A DNA stretch of 64,000 nucleotides from Sphingomonas_D zeicaulis (GCF_050433225.1 NZ_JBNPXQ010000002.1:124001-188000); one strand, 5' to 3'; positions 24,874 to 33,497 are shown, numbered from the stretch's first letter. Translations and numbers: made by a program. Notes: a model not told the origin generated them from the sequence alone.

Positions 24874-24886
24874 GGAAAGGATCGTC

Positions 24887-25576
24887 ATGCGCTTCGAAGG
24901 TATCATCTTCGATTTCGACGGCGTGCTCGTCGACAGCGAATTTGTCGGCACCGCGCATCTTGCGGACGTGCTGACCCAGCTTGGCCACCCCATCACGCCG
25001 GACGAGGCTGCCGCGCGATTCATGGGGCTGGCGGGCGAGGATTTCCTAGATGCCATCGCCGACTGGCGCGGCGCGCCGGTGCCGGAAGAATTCCACGCGC
25101 TGCGCGCCGAAGAGGATGCGCGTGTCCTGGCGGAAGGAATCGCTGCGGTGGCGGGTGCGGTGAGCTTCGTCGGATCGCTGCCTGCCGATCTGCCCAAGGC
25201 GATCGCCTCGTCCAGCAGCACCCGCTGGATCAACACGCATCTCGACCATCTTGGGCTGCGATCGGCGTTCGCCCCGCATATCTATAGCGGGCGCGAACAT
25301 GTGACGCGCGGCAAGCCCGCGCCGGACGTCTATCTTCATGCCGCCGCAGCGATTGGCGTCGATATCCGGCGCACCGTCATCGTCGAGGATTCGCCGGTGG
25401 GCGTCACCGGCGCGGTCGCCTCGGGCGCCGAGGTGGTGGGGCTGTGCGCGGGCACGCATTGCGGCGTCGGCCACCGTGATCGCCTTGCCGCGCTTGGCGC
25501 GCACCATATTGTCGGCAGCTTCGAGGAGCTTGCGGACTGGCTGGGTATGGACGCCGCGCTGGTGAAGAGCCGCTGA
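24887..25576 (+). CDS. HAD-IA family phosphatase
   Basis: Seen: 229 aa from ATG 24887, with GAGGAAAGG upstream. Motif I IIFDFDGVLVDSEFVG, motif II KAIASSSSTRWI, motif III Lys in HVTRGKPAPDVYLHAA, motif IV TVIVEDSPVGVTGAV. The cap domain is alpha-helical (MGLAGEDFLDAIADWRGAP). Known: beta-phosphoglucomutase/phosphoglycolate-type hydrolases of small sugar phosphates; the substrate is not deducible. It is likely cotranscribed with yggS. Confidence 0.9.
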   Translation: MRFEGIIFDFDGVLVDSEFVGTAHLADVLTQLGHPITPDEAAARFMGLAGEDFLDAIADWRGAPVPEEFHALRAEEDARVLAEGIAAVAGAVSFVGSLPADLPKAIASSSSTRWINTHLDHLGLRSAFAPHIYSGREHVTRGKPAPDVYLHAAAAIGVDIRRTVIVEDSPVGVTGAVASGAEVVGLCAGTHCGVGHRDRLAALGAHHIVGSFEELADWLGMDAALVKSR

Positions 25577-25644
25577 TATCACGCGCGACGAGCGGTGTTC
25601 GCAACCCCTCGACGAGCGAGTCCGCATCCGGTTATAGAAATGTC

Positions 25645-26307
25645 ATGGTTCCCTTTTCGTTCGCTGGACACGCCTTCGCCGCTCTTCGTCAGGGCGCCTT
25701 GTGGTGGCCGGCGCGAGAGGCGCTGCTCGTGGCGGACCTGCACCTCGAAAAGGCAAGCTGGTTTGCCCGCTTCGGCCAGATGCTGCCGCCTTATGACAGC
25801 GTGGCGACACTCACCGAGTTGCGGGCGCTGGTAGACCTGACCAGCGCGCGCGAGATTTGGTGTCTGGGCGACAGCTTTCACGATTCGGCCGGCTGCACGC
25901 GGCTGGATGCCGCCGCGCGGGAGCATCTCCGCGTTCTCACGACTGCGACGCGCTGGACGTGGATCACCGGCAACCATGATCCAGGGATCGACGCGACGCT
26001 CGGCGGTGCGATCCTGGCGGAAGCCGAGGTCGATGGCCTGCTTCTGCGCCATGAAGCAGTGCCAGGCGAAGTGCGGCCGGAGCTTTCGGGCCATTTCCAT
26101 CCCAAGTTCCGCATCAGCCTGCGCGGTCGCCAGGTTTCGCGACGCTGCTTCGTCGCCACATCCCACAAACTGATCCTGCCTGCCTTCGGTGCGCTGACCG
26201 GCGGGCTTGATGCCGGCCATCCAGAGATCTTCCGGGCGGTCGGCCCCGCCGCCGAGGCGCTGGTTCCACTTTCGGACCGGCTGCTGCGGTTCCGGATCGC
26301 CGCCTGA
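25645..26307 (+). CDS. pdeM: Ligase-associated DNA damage response endonuclease PdeM
   Basis: Seen: 220 aa. Calcineurin-like metallophosphoesterase motifs in order: LLVADLHLEKASWFARFGQM (metal Asp/His), EIWCLGDSFHDSAGCTRLD, WITGNHDPGID, and LSGHFHPKFRIS. Known: PdeM homologues cluster with a helicase, an ATP-dependent ligase and an exonuclease in a proposed DNA repair set. None of those partners is adjacent here, so the gene stands alone. Preceded by a 68-bp gap after the HAD gene. Confidence 0.9.
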   Translation: MVPFSFAGHAFAALRQGALWWPAREALLVADLHLEKASWFARFGQMLPPYDSVATLTELRALVDLTSAREIWCLGDSFHDSAGCTRLDAAAREHLRVLTTATRWTWITGNHDPGIDATLGGAILAEAEVDGLLLRHEAVPGEVRPELSGHFHPKFRISLRGRQVSRRCFVATSHKLILPAFGALTGGLDAGHPEIFRAVGPAAEALVPLSDRLLRFRIAA

Positions 26308-26384
26308 ATCGGAACCGTGCGCTCGATCAGGCATTGGAAGCGTAACGATCCGCACTACATCATCGTCATTGGAGTGTTTTGACC

Positions 26385-26606
26385 GTGACCGACAGCAAGA
26401 CCGATCTTCCCTTGAACCCCGCGACCACTGATGAAGGCGTGCCGCCGCTTGCGGCTGAGGCGGTCGAGGAAGCGCGGGCGGCCAAGGCGGCGGAAACGCG
26501 TCGTTTGGCGGGAATCAGCAATACTCAGATCGGGATCGGTATAGGGGTCGGTTCGGCCGCGCTGCTTGCGGCCCTGCTTTATGCTCGGCGTGGTCGCCAC
26601 AAATAA
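26385..26606 (+). CDS. Small single-span membrane protein
   Basis: Seen: 73 aa from GTG 26385, with GGAG about ten bases upstream; a TTG at 26379 is possible but too close to it. N-terminal Asp/Thr/Ala/Glu-rich half (EAVEEARAAKAAETRRLA), then one membrane span rich in Gly/Ile (IGIGIGVGSAALLAALLY) and a basic end ARRGRHK. N-out or N-in cannot be fixed, though the basic tail favours a cytoplasmic C-terminus. No family recognised. Confidence 0.6.
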   Translation: MTDSKTDLPLNPATTDEGVPPLAAEAVEEARAAKAAETRRLAGISNTQIGIGIGVGSAALLAALLYARRGRHK

Positions 26607-26672
26607 GCAACTCCGACGCCGCGTTTACCAAGCCGGACTATAATGCTGCGGGAATAGGTTTCATTCCGCATA

Positions 26673-26694
26673 TGCGTTGCCTTTTTGCAACGCA
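26673..26694. promoter_or_regulatory. Inverted repeat upstream of TonB receptor gene
   Basis: TGCGTTGC (26673-26680) and GCAACGCA (26687-26694) are perfect complements around CTTTTT, in the 227-bp gap before the receptor. It could be an operator or the terminator of the small membrane protein gene. A TATAAT box (26751-26756) lies downstream without a convincing -35. Confidence 0.4.
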
Positions 26695-26833
26695 CTATAA
26701 ATCACTTCCCCTTGCCGCCGCGTGGGCACTTCCGTGTCACGCAACCGCAATATAATGCGATCACAGGTCCACCGGACGGCGCGCGTCGCCGCAAGAGCGA
26801 ACCTGTGTTGGGGGTTCGGCAAGGGGAACACAC

Positions 26834-29365
26834 ATGAAAAATCAGTATCTGTTCAGCGTGGCTTTTGCCGCGCTCATGATTCCGGGCGCGGCATTTGCCC
26901 AGTCGACCGGCTCGATCGATTTCGAAGGCGAAGACATCGTCGTCACCGCCGGCCGTTCTGACAATGGGGTGGGCGGCGTTATTCTGCCGGAAACATCGAA
27001 GGCGAAAGCCGTCCTAGACCAGGAATTCATCGGTCGCCAAGCCCCCGGCCAGACGATCAACGACATCATCAACCAACTCCCCGGCGTGTCGTTCCAGAAC
27101 AACGACCCGTTCGGTTCGGGTGGTGGTACCCTCACCATCCGCGGTTTCGACGATACGCGCATCAGCCAGACTTTTGACGGCGTTCCGCTGAACGACTCGG
27201 GTGGCTATGCGCTTTATTCGAACCAGCAACTCGATCCCGAGCTGATCTCGCAGGTCAACGTCAACCTCGGCACCACCGATGTCGACAGTCCGACCGCGGC
27301 AGCTTCCGGTTCGACTGTGAATTATCGTACCCGTCTGCCGAACGAGGATTTCGGTGCGATGTTCTCCGGTGCGGCCGGCGAATATGGCTTCTTCCGCATC
27401 TTTGGTGCGGTTGACACCGGCGAAGTTGGTCCTTGGGGTACCCGTGCGTTCTTCGCGGCAAGCCACGCCGAGAATGACAACGTCTACAACAACCGCGGCC
27501 GCATCGATAAGCAGCAGTACAATGCGCGCGTTTATCAGCCGCTGGGTTCGAATGGCGATTTTATCTCGCTTGCTGGTCACTACAACCAGAACCGCAACAA
27601 CTTCTTCGGGTCGATTCCGCTGCGGACGGATACGGCCGGTAATCGCGTAGTCCCGAACCGCTTCCCATTGACCAAGGATGAGCGGTTTTACACTATCGCG
27701 CGCTGTCTGACCGACGATCCTCAGGCGGGTGTTGCCGACTCCCCCAACAGCTGTGGTTCGAGCTTCGACGAGCGCTACAACCCGTCAAACACCGGCAATA
27801 TCCGCGGCGCTTCGCGCTTCACGCTGAGCGACGGCCTCGTCCTCACGGTCGATCCCAGCTATCAGTACGTGAAGGCCAATGGCGGCGGCACGCTGATCGC
27901 TTCGGAAGGTCGGACCACCATCGGCGGCGTTCCCACGACCGGCTATGTAGGTGCCAGCTCGTCGTCGGCGACCCAGTTCTTCGCTGGCGTCGACCTGAAC
28001 GGTGACGGCGACACGCTCGACACCGTGCGCGTTCTCTCGCCGAGTCAGACCCAAACACACCGTTATGGTCTGATCTCGTCGCTGCGCTACGACATCAACG
28101 AACATCATACGGTGCGTCTCGCTTACTCCTATGATCGTGCCCGCCATCGCCAGACCGGCCAAGCAGGTTTCCTCGACATCAACGGTGAGCCGTTCGATGT
28201 TTTTGCGGTCAACAACCCGATTGTCGATGGCAATGGGAACGTGCTGCAGAAGCGTGATCGGCTATCCTACGCAATCCTGCATCAGATTGCTGGCGAATAT
28301 CGCGGTGAGTTCCTTGATGAAGCGCTGGTCGTGAACGCCGGTTTGCGCGCGCCGTTCTTCAAGCGTGAGCTGAACAACTACTGCTTCACCAAGGATGCGA
28401 CCGGCCTGCTGAACTGCTTCGGCACGAACGCCGCCGGCCAAGCGGCTTACGCCGCCGCGAACCCGACGGTCCAGGGACCGCAGCGCCGTACGTTCAAGTA
28501 TGACAGGCTGCTCCCTAACGTCGGCCTCACCTACAACTTCACCCCGGCGTTCAGCACTTTCGCGAACTACTCGAAGGGAATCCAGGTTCCGGGCACGGAC
28601 AACCTATACAACTCCTTCTTCTTCGCGCCGGGCACTGACGCTGCGGATCCGTCGCCGGAAACCACCGACAACTTCGATCTCGGTGCGCGTTATCGCACGG
28701 GCGGCCTGCAGGCGCAGGTGTCTCTGTGGTATACCAAGTACAGCAACCGTCTGGCTTCGGCCTACGATCCCGACATCGACCGGACCGTTTACCGGAACCT
28801 GGGCAAGGTCGATAAGTATGGCATCGATGGCAGCATCTCGTACCGCATCATTCCCGAATTCCAAGTCTATGCCTTCGGTTCGTACCTGAAGTCGGAGATT
28901 CAGGATAACGTCCAACTCTCGGGCGGCGGCGCAGTGGATTGCGGTAGCACCGAGGGCAGCGCGCCGGCTGGCTGCGCGCTGACTGCTGGTAAGCGTGAAT
29001 CGGGCGCTCCGGTCTACACCTTCGGTGGCCGTGCCCAAGCGACGCTTGGCCCGGTTGAGATTGGCGTTCAGGCGAAGCGCACCGGTCCGCGCTACGTCAA
29101 CGACCAGAACTTGCCGCTTACGGTTGGTGGCAATCGTGTGTTCGGTGCCAAGGCGCCGGCCTATACGCTGGTCGATCTCGATGCCCGTCTGAACCTTGCC
29201 TTCGCTGGGCTCAACGACAAGACCTACCTGCAGCTCAATGTCTCGAACGTGTTCGACGAGTTGTATGTTGGCGGCTTCGATGGTGGCCTGCTCGCGACCT
29301 CGGCGCCGTTCGTCCAGATCGGCGCGCCGCGCACTTTCATGGGTTCGCTGGTCGTCGCTTACTGA
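26834..29365 (+). CDS. TonB-dependent outer-membrane receptor
   Basis: Seen: 843 aa, with AAGGGGA upstream of the ATG. Signal peptide to about residue 22 (PGAAFAQ); TonB-box-like EDIVVTAGR about residues 33-41; plug domain with QTINDIINQLPGVSFQNNDP and LTIRGFDDTRISQTFDGVPL; then the 22-strand barrel with YNFTPAFSTFANYSKGIQVP and PETTDNFDLGARYR. It ends in GSLVVAY rather than the usual Phe. Known: TonB/ExbBD-energised uptake of siderophores, cobalamin or oligosaccharides; the ligand is unknown and no sigma/anti-sigma pair or degradative gene is adjacent. AT richness is slightly higher than in its neighbours. Confidence 0.93.
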   Translation: MKNQYLFSVAFAALMIPGAAFAQSTGSIDFEGEDIVVTAGRSDNGVGGVILPETSKAKAVLDQEFIGRQAPGQTINDIINQLPGVSFQNNDPFGSGGGTLTIRGFDDTRISQTFDGVPLNDSGGYALYSNQQLDPELISQVNVNLGTTDVDSPTAAASGSTVNYRTRLPNEDFGAMFSGAAGEYGFFRIFGAVDTGEVGPWGTRAFFAASHAENDNVYNNRGRIDKQQYNARVYQPLGSNGDFISLAGHYNQNRNNFFGSIPLRTDTAGNRVVPNRFPLTKDERFYTIARCLTDDPQAGVADSPNSCGSSFDERYNPSNTGNIRGASRFTLSDGLVLTVDPSYQYVKANGGGTLIASEGRTTIGGVPTTGYVGASSSSATQFFAGVDLNGDGDTLDTVRVLSPSQTQTHRYGLISSLRYDINEHHTVRLAYSYDRARHRQTGQAGFLDINGEPFDVFAVNNPIVDGNGNVLQKRDRLSYAILHQIAGEYRGEFLDEALVVNAGLRAPFFKRELNNYCFTKDATGLLNCFGTNAAGQAAYAAANPTVQGPQRRTFKYDRLLPNVGLTYNFTPAFSTFANYSKGIQVPGTDNLYNSFFFAPGTDAADPSPETTDNFDLGARYRTGGLQAQVSLWYTKYSNRLASAYDPDIDRTVYRNLGKVDKYGIDGSISYRIIPEFQVYAFGSYLKSEIQDNVQLSGGGAVDCGSTEGSAPAGCALTAGKRESGAPVYTFGGRAQATLGPVEIGVQAKRTGPRYVNDQNLPLTVGGNRVFGAKAPAYTLVDLDARLNLAFAGLNDKTYLQLNVSNVFDELYVGGFDGGLLATSAPFVQIGAPRTFMGSLVVAY

Positions 29366-29391
29366 TCGACCTGACCTCGATCTGAAGATTG

Positions 29392-29428
29392 GGCCCGCCG
29401 CTCCGACATGGAGCGGCGGGCCTTTCTT
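29392..29428 (+). terminator. Intrinsic terminator after TonB receptor
   Basis: Perfect 13-bp stem GGCCCGCCGCTCC (29392-29404) / GGAGCGGCGGGCC (29410-29422), 5-nt loop, followed by TTTCTTT. It separates the receptor from recF. Confidence 0.9.
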
Positions 29429-29461
29429 TATGTCGGCACGGCAATCGCCTATGCGGGGCCG

Positions 29462-30553
29462 ATGCCGCTCGCGCGCCTGACGCTTACCGACTTTCGCAAC
29501 CATGCCGGTGCCTCGATCGAGGCCGGTGATGGATTCGTCGTGCTTACAGGAGAGAATGGCGCGGGTAAGACCAATATCCTGGAAGCCGTTTCGCTGTTGG
29601 CGCCCGGCCGCGGATTGCGTCAGGCGCCGCTGGGGGAGATGGCGCGGCGTGACGGGGCGGGTGGGTTCGCACTATCGGCGGTGCTGCTCGATGCGGGCGG
29701 TGCCGCCGGGGACGGCATCGTCATCGGCACGGGCACGAATCCGCAGTCGCCGGAGCGGCGCGCAGTGCGCGTCAATGGCGCTGCGGCCGCTGCCACGAGC
29801 CTTTCCGAATGGTTGTCGATCGTATGGTTGACACCGGCGATGGACCGCCTGTTCGTCGAATCGGCGAGCGGGCGACGGCGCTTCCTTGATCGGCTGGTGC
29901 TCGCACTGCGTCCGCGCCACGCGCATCATGCCAGCCGCTACGAAGCGGCGATGCGATCGCGCAACAAGCTGCTCGCCGACGAGCGCCCGGCGGATCCTGC
30001 CTGGCTCGACGCGCTCGAGGCGCAGATGGCGGAGCATGGCGCCGAAATCGCCGAGGCCCGCGCCGCGCTGGTCGATGCGCTCGCGGCGACGCTCGATGCG
30101 CAACCCGAAGGGCCGTTCGCGCGGGCAGGGCTGGCACTTGAAGGATGGGCGCCCGTCGGCAATTTGGCCGCAATGCTCGCCGCCGGCCGCGCGCGTGATG
30201 CCGCTGCAGGCCGCACGCTCGAAGGCCCGCACCGCACCGATCTTGTCGTTACCCATCGCGGCAAGGATCAGCCTGCGGCGCTCTGTTCCACCGGCGAGCA
30301 GAAGGCATTGCTGCTGGGCATCGTGCTGGCGCATGCCGATCTCGTCGCCGCGGATGTCGGCCGCCGGCCGCTGCTGTTGCTTGACGAAGTTGCCGCGCAT
30401 CTCGATCCGCGCCGCCGGGCCGCACTGTTCGCGCGGCTGGCCGAGGGCGGCGGCCAGGTGTGGATGACGGGGACGGAAGCGTCACTGTTCGCCGAGATCG
30501 AGGGGGAATCGACACGGCTGGTGGTTGGCGATGGTGGGGTGAAGCAGGCCTGA
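29462..30553 (+). CDS. recF: DNA replication/repair protein RecF
   Basis: Seen: 363 aa from ATG 29462; the longer frame starting inside the terminator hairpin is rejected. RLTLTDFRNHAGASIEAGDG, Walker A LTGENGAGKTNILEAVSLLA, the WLTPAMDRLFVESASGRRRF block, C-loop LCSTGEQKALLLGIVLAHA, and Walker B LLLLDEVAAHLDPRRRAALF. Known: loads RecA at gaps with RecO/RecR. In many bacteria it follows dnaN; here it stands alone behind a terminator. Confidence 0.95.
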   Translation: MPLARLTLTDFRNHAGASIEAGDGFVVLTGENGAGKTNILEAVSLLAPGRGLRQAPLGEMARRDGAGGFALSAVLLDAGGAAGDGIVIGTGTNPQSPERRAVRVNGAAAAATSLSEWLSIVWLTPAMDRLFVESASGRRRFLDRLVLALRPRHAHHASRYEAAMRSRNKLLADERPADPAWLDALEAQMAEHGAEIAEARAALVDALAATLDAQPEGPFARAGLALEGWAPVGNLAAMLAAGRARDAAAGRTLEGPHRTDLVVTHRGKDQPAALCSTGEQKALLLGIVLAHADLVAADVGRRPLLLLDEVAAHLDPRRRAALFARLAEGGGQVWMTGTEASLFAEIEGESTRLVVGDGGVKQA

Positions 30554-30736
30554 TTGGCTTATGGTTTACGGATGAAGTGAGGGGGGCGGCAAGCGGGATT
30601 CCCTCCGGATCGGATCGGTCTGCAGCGGTGAGTCCATCGGTGCAGCGCCGCGTCGTCACTGATCATGTCCCGATTGAGCTGCAGCGCCGCCATGCGTCGA
30701 TCGAATCGATCGCGCGTCGACTGGCGGATCTGTGCC
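30554..30736. other. Intergenic stretch between recF and the convergent regulator gene
   Basis: 183 bp without a supported gene, RNA or strong hairpin. It contains the 3' ends of recF and the winged-helix regulator only. Confidence 0.5.
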
Positions 30737-31399
30737 TCAGTCCGGATCGGGCGACAGTCGATAGCCCTTGCCGCGGCTCCAGCGAATCAGCGGCCGCGCG
30801 AAGCCGCGATCCACCTTGGCGCGAAGACGCGACATGTGCACCGCCACAACGTTGGTGCCGGGGTCGAAATGGCGATGCCATACCGCCGACAGCAATTGCC
30901 GCCGGTTCGCCGGCGCGCCGCGCAGCCGGGCGAGGTGAACGAGCAAGGCATATTCGCGCGGCAGCAACTCGATCGCAGTGCCACCGCGCCGCGCAGTGCG
31001 GGCCAGCAGATCGATGCGCAGGTCGGCACAGACCAATTCGCGGTCGGGATCGGTGCAGCGCCGCCACATGGCTTCGAGGCGGGCCGCGAGCAGGTCTGGC
31101 GGCGCCGTGATCGGTGCGCAGCAATCTGCGCCGCTCCGCAGCATGGCGATCTCCAGATCGGCGTGTTCGGTTGGGGTCAGCACCAGGATCGGGCAGTGTG
31201 GCGCGTCACCCATGGTCGCGGCGAGCACAGCGCGCGCCGGCGCCATTGCGGAATCAACCGCGAGCAGGATCGCCGCCGCCCCCGTCGCATGCGCGGCTGC
31301 CCCCGCCTCGAACGGGGCGAGCCGCACGCCCGGGAGAATCGACGGGGCGGGGGCGCGATCGGCGCTCACCCTCCCGTCGATCCAACCCACAAGCTGCAT
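30737..31399 (-). CDS. Winged-helix regulator with degenerate receiver-like domain
   Basis: Seen: 220 aa. The C-terminal 95 residues are an OmpR/PhoB-type DNA-binding domain (IELLPREYALLVHLARLRGA, RRQLLSAVWHRHF, VVAVHMSRLRAKVDRGFARP, IRWSRGKGYRLSPD). The N-terminal part has the length and alternating pattern of a receiver domain (ILLAVDS, CPILVLTPTEHADLEIAMLR, GADCCAPI) but lacks the acidic pair and a clear phospho-acceptor Asp, so activation by phosphorylation is doubtful. No kinase gene is adjacent. It is the last gene of the peptide cassette on the same strand, 72 bp after the cupin-like gene, and could be its regulator. Confidence 0.85.
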   Translation of the reverse strand: MQLVGWIDGRVSADRAPAPSILPGVRLAPFEAGAAAHATGAAAILLAVDSAMAPARAVLAATMGDAPHCPILVLTPTEHADLEIAMLRSGADCCAPITAPPDLLAARLEAMWRRCTDPDRELVCADLRIDLLARTARRGGTAIELLPREYALLVHLARLRGAPANRRQLLSAVWHRHFDPGTNVVAVHMSRLRAKVDRGFARPLIRWSRGKGYRLSPDPD

Positions 31400-31471
31400 G
31401 CCGGCGGCGCTCCACCCATCGCTGTACGGGCGCAGGGTGGGTGCGACCCCCGAAAGAGCGAAGTCGCGTTA

Positions 31472-32359
31472 TCACCGTATCGGATCAATCCGCTCGCAAC
31501 GCGCACGGCTGGTTTCGCGCACGAGACGGGAGGCATCGCCGGTCCATCCTTGCCAGACCGCGTCGCCATCGGTGGCGGCGACAGCCTCGATCGCGGCAAC
31601 GCGCATTCGGCAACTCGGATGCGTTGCGGCGACATGATCGAGCAGGTCGCGGCCATCGCCGCCGAGATGTGCGGCAAGTGCGAGCAGTGCCGAAGCGGGC
31701 GCGGTGTTCAGGATACCGTCTATCCGGCCGTTGACCACGTCGAAACGGAACTGGTCCCGCCATACCTGCCGTTCGTTCAACTCCATTATATTGATCGAGA
31801 CCGAGAAGGCATCGGCTGGCGCCTGGTTGTGAACGTCGCGATGCGCGCGATAGAACAGCACCCGTCCCTCGGCGAGGCGGGAGCGCTCGACGAAACGCAA
31901 CGTCACGCTCTCCCCGGCGCGTCCAATCACGCTATCCGGATCATAGTCGTAATAGTCGCTCCAATAGCCGGGGCCGGCATAGCCGACGGTCAGGAAGCTG
32001 AAATTATGATCGTGCGGTACGCCGTAGAAGAAAGGCGCGATGCCGCTGTCGCGCACCACTGCATCGCTGGCGGAAGGCCAGAAATTGGCGCGGATGAAGT
32101 AGCCGCTGCGGGGCCGGTGCAGCATCATCACCTGCGAGGAATAGCGGTTGATCGCCTGCTGGCGGGTCAGCCGAGACTTGATCTCGTCGACCGCCATCTG
32201 CCCGAGGAAACCGCGGTTGCGCGCAAGCGCGGCAAGCCAGGGGCCGAAGCTGGCAAATCCATCCTCGTCGCGGGGATCGAAATCGGGCTGCTCAAGCCGA
32301 TCGATCAGATCCTCGAGGGTGATGGAAGCCAAGGTGCCAGGGTCGATGGCGAGAGGCAT
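31472..32359 (-). CDS. Cupin-like metal-binding protein (putative oxygenase) of a peptide cassette
   Basis: Seen: 295 aa from ATG 32359, sharing one base with the upstream stop (TGATG). A helical N-terminus (LEDLIDRLEQPDFDP) is followed by a double-stranded beta-helix-like core. That core has GVPHDHNFSFLTVGYAGPGY (His116, His118), SDYYDYDPDSVIG, and GRVLFYRAHRDVHNQAPADA with His173 and His177, then FSVSINIM. The H-x-H plus later His pattern is what cupin or cysteine-dioxygenase-like metal sites show. The C-terminal 90 residues are helical (LLALAAHLGGDGRDLLDHVA). I do not recognise a named family. Inference: modifies the product of the small peptide gene in the same operon. Confidence 0.7.
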   Translation of the reverse strand: MPLAIDPGTLASITLEDLIDRLEQPDFDPRDEDGFASFGPWLAALARNRGFLGQMAVDEIKSRLTRQQAINRYSSQVMMLHRPRSGYFIRANFWPSASDAVVRDSGIAPFFYGVPHDHNFSFLTVGYAGPGYWSDYYDYDPDSVIGRAGESVTLRFVERSRLAEGRVLFYRAHRDVHNQAPADAFSVSINIMELNERQVWRDQFRFDVVNGRIDGILNTAPASALLALAAHLGGDGRDLLDHVAATHPSCRMRVAAIEAVAATDGDAVWQGWTGDASRLVRETSRARCERIDPIR

Positions 32360-33330
32360 CAGGCGGCCCTCCTTCGCTTGATCCGTCCCAATGTAGACGA
32401 TGCCGCCGCGCGCACTTCGGGATGCGGATCGTTGGCGGCAAGTTGCGCCAGCCGCGGCAACGCCGCTTCCGGATCGATCACCAACCATTCGCGCATGGCA
32501 TGCCAGCGCAATTCGAATTCGGGCTCGTCGAGCGCGGCTTCGAAAGCGGCATTTGCCGTGCTGCAGCCGATGCTGCGCAACATCGTCAGGAGCATGCGCA
32601 TCCGTGAGGCTTCGTCGCGCGTCTCACTCGCCGCGATCAGCCGGCCGTCGACGGTGCCATATTCCCGCTGGAACGGCGCGCGATCGAGATGCACCGCGGC
32701 GCGCAGGACAAGCATGTCGCGCGCCGGGGGCTCGATCGTATAGCCCTGGGTGCGGCCGTCGACGCGCACCGTCTGGCCCGCGCTGAGCGGCATGAGGCCC
32801 ATGTTCTGCAGGCATGTAGGCGCGGCTTGAGAAAAGCCTGCGCCGGTTGCCTCGGCCCGCCACCAGCGTAGCCGCGCTCCACCGGGCTCGACGATGTGGA
32901 GCGCGCCGAGCGCGCCTGACAACACCACCGCGCGGGAGGCGTCGTCATCACGCCGCGCCAGTGCTGCCGCGGAGATTCGCGCGACTGCGATCGAGGCCGC
33001 CGGAGTCTGGATCAGCAGGAGCCCGCGCTGGATCTCGTCGCCCAGCGCCAGCAGCGGAGGCGCGAACAGCGGATCGGCACGCAGCCCCCCGACCAGCGCG
33101 CCGAGCATCGGCCGCAGCCAGCCGCCGCTTGCTCCCCCCTCATCGAACAGTGCGACCAGCACATCCTGCACTGCGGCACCTCCCGATGCTGCGGCGGCCT
33201 CCAGCCGCGCCTCGATCGCCCCCACATCGTCCCGCCGGCGCCAGGCGCGGGAGAAGTCTGCCGCCCTCTCCCGCGCCTGCAGCAGCGCCACCCGATCATC
33301 GAAGATCGCCGGCTGGGTCGACGCCGCCAT
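32359..33330 (-). CDS. HEAT-repeat-type protein of a peptide cassette
   Basis: Seen: 323 aa. The first about 130 residues are helical and Ala/Arg-rich. A middle beta-rich segment (ALHIVEPGGARLRWWRAEAT, AGQTVRVDGRTQGYTIEPPA) looks like a small ligand-binding barrel. The last 110 residues form HEAT-like helical pairs (ELRWHAMREWLVIDPEAALP, LAANDPHPEVRAAASSTLGR). It lies 14 bp after the 50-aa peptide gene and is coupled to the cupin-like gene, so the three are almost certainly one operon. HEAT proteins often bind peptides or act as partner scaffolds; function is otherwise unknown. Confidence 0.72.
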   Translation of the reverse strand: MAASTQPAIFDDRVALLQARERAADFSRAWRRRDDVGAIEARLEAAAASGGAAVQDVLVALFDEGGASGGWLRPMLGALVGGLRADPLFAPPLLALGDEIQRGLLLIQTPAASIAVARISAAALARRDDDASRAVVLSGALGALHIVEPGGARLRWWRAEATGAGFSQAAPTCLQNMGLMPLSAGQTVRVDGRTQGYTIEPPARDMLVLRAAVHLDRAPFQREYGTVDGRLIAASETRDEASRMRMLLTMLRSIGCSTANAAFEAALDEPEFELRWHAMREWLVIDPEAALPRLAQLAANDPHPEVRAAASSTLGRIKRRRAA

Positions 33331-33344
33331 CGCCGGTCTCCCGA

Positions 33345-33497
33345 TCAGTCGTTGCCGTCGCCGCAGCCGTGGCCGGTCGCGACGATGATGTTGAAGATCG
33401 GGTCGATCACGTCCGCCTTCACCAGCGATCCGTGGATACCGATACGGCTGTCGAGATCAGCGATATCGGCGGGGTCGATCTGCACCGTTTCACTCAT
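33345..33497 (-). CDS. Small peptide gene, possible modified-peptide (RiPP) precursor
   Basis: Seen: 50 codons, ATG 33497 to TGA 33345, with a near-perfect AAGGGAGG ribosome binding site six bases upstream. The leader-like part MSETVQIDPADIADLDSRIG is acidic. The middle is hydrophobic (DPIFNIIVA). The end TGHGCGDGND is Gly-rich with the only Cys and two acidic residues. No signal peptide or membrane span. The size, acidic N-terminus, Gly/Cys tail and operon with a cupin-like and a HEAT protein resemble precursor peptides of ribosomally made natural products or metal-binding peptides. No similarity to a named family is claimed. Confidence 0.65.
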   Translation of the reverse strand: MSETVQIDPADIADLDSRIGIHGSLVKADVIDPIFNIIVATGHGCGDGND

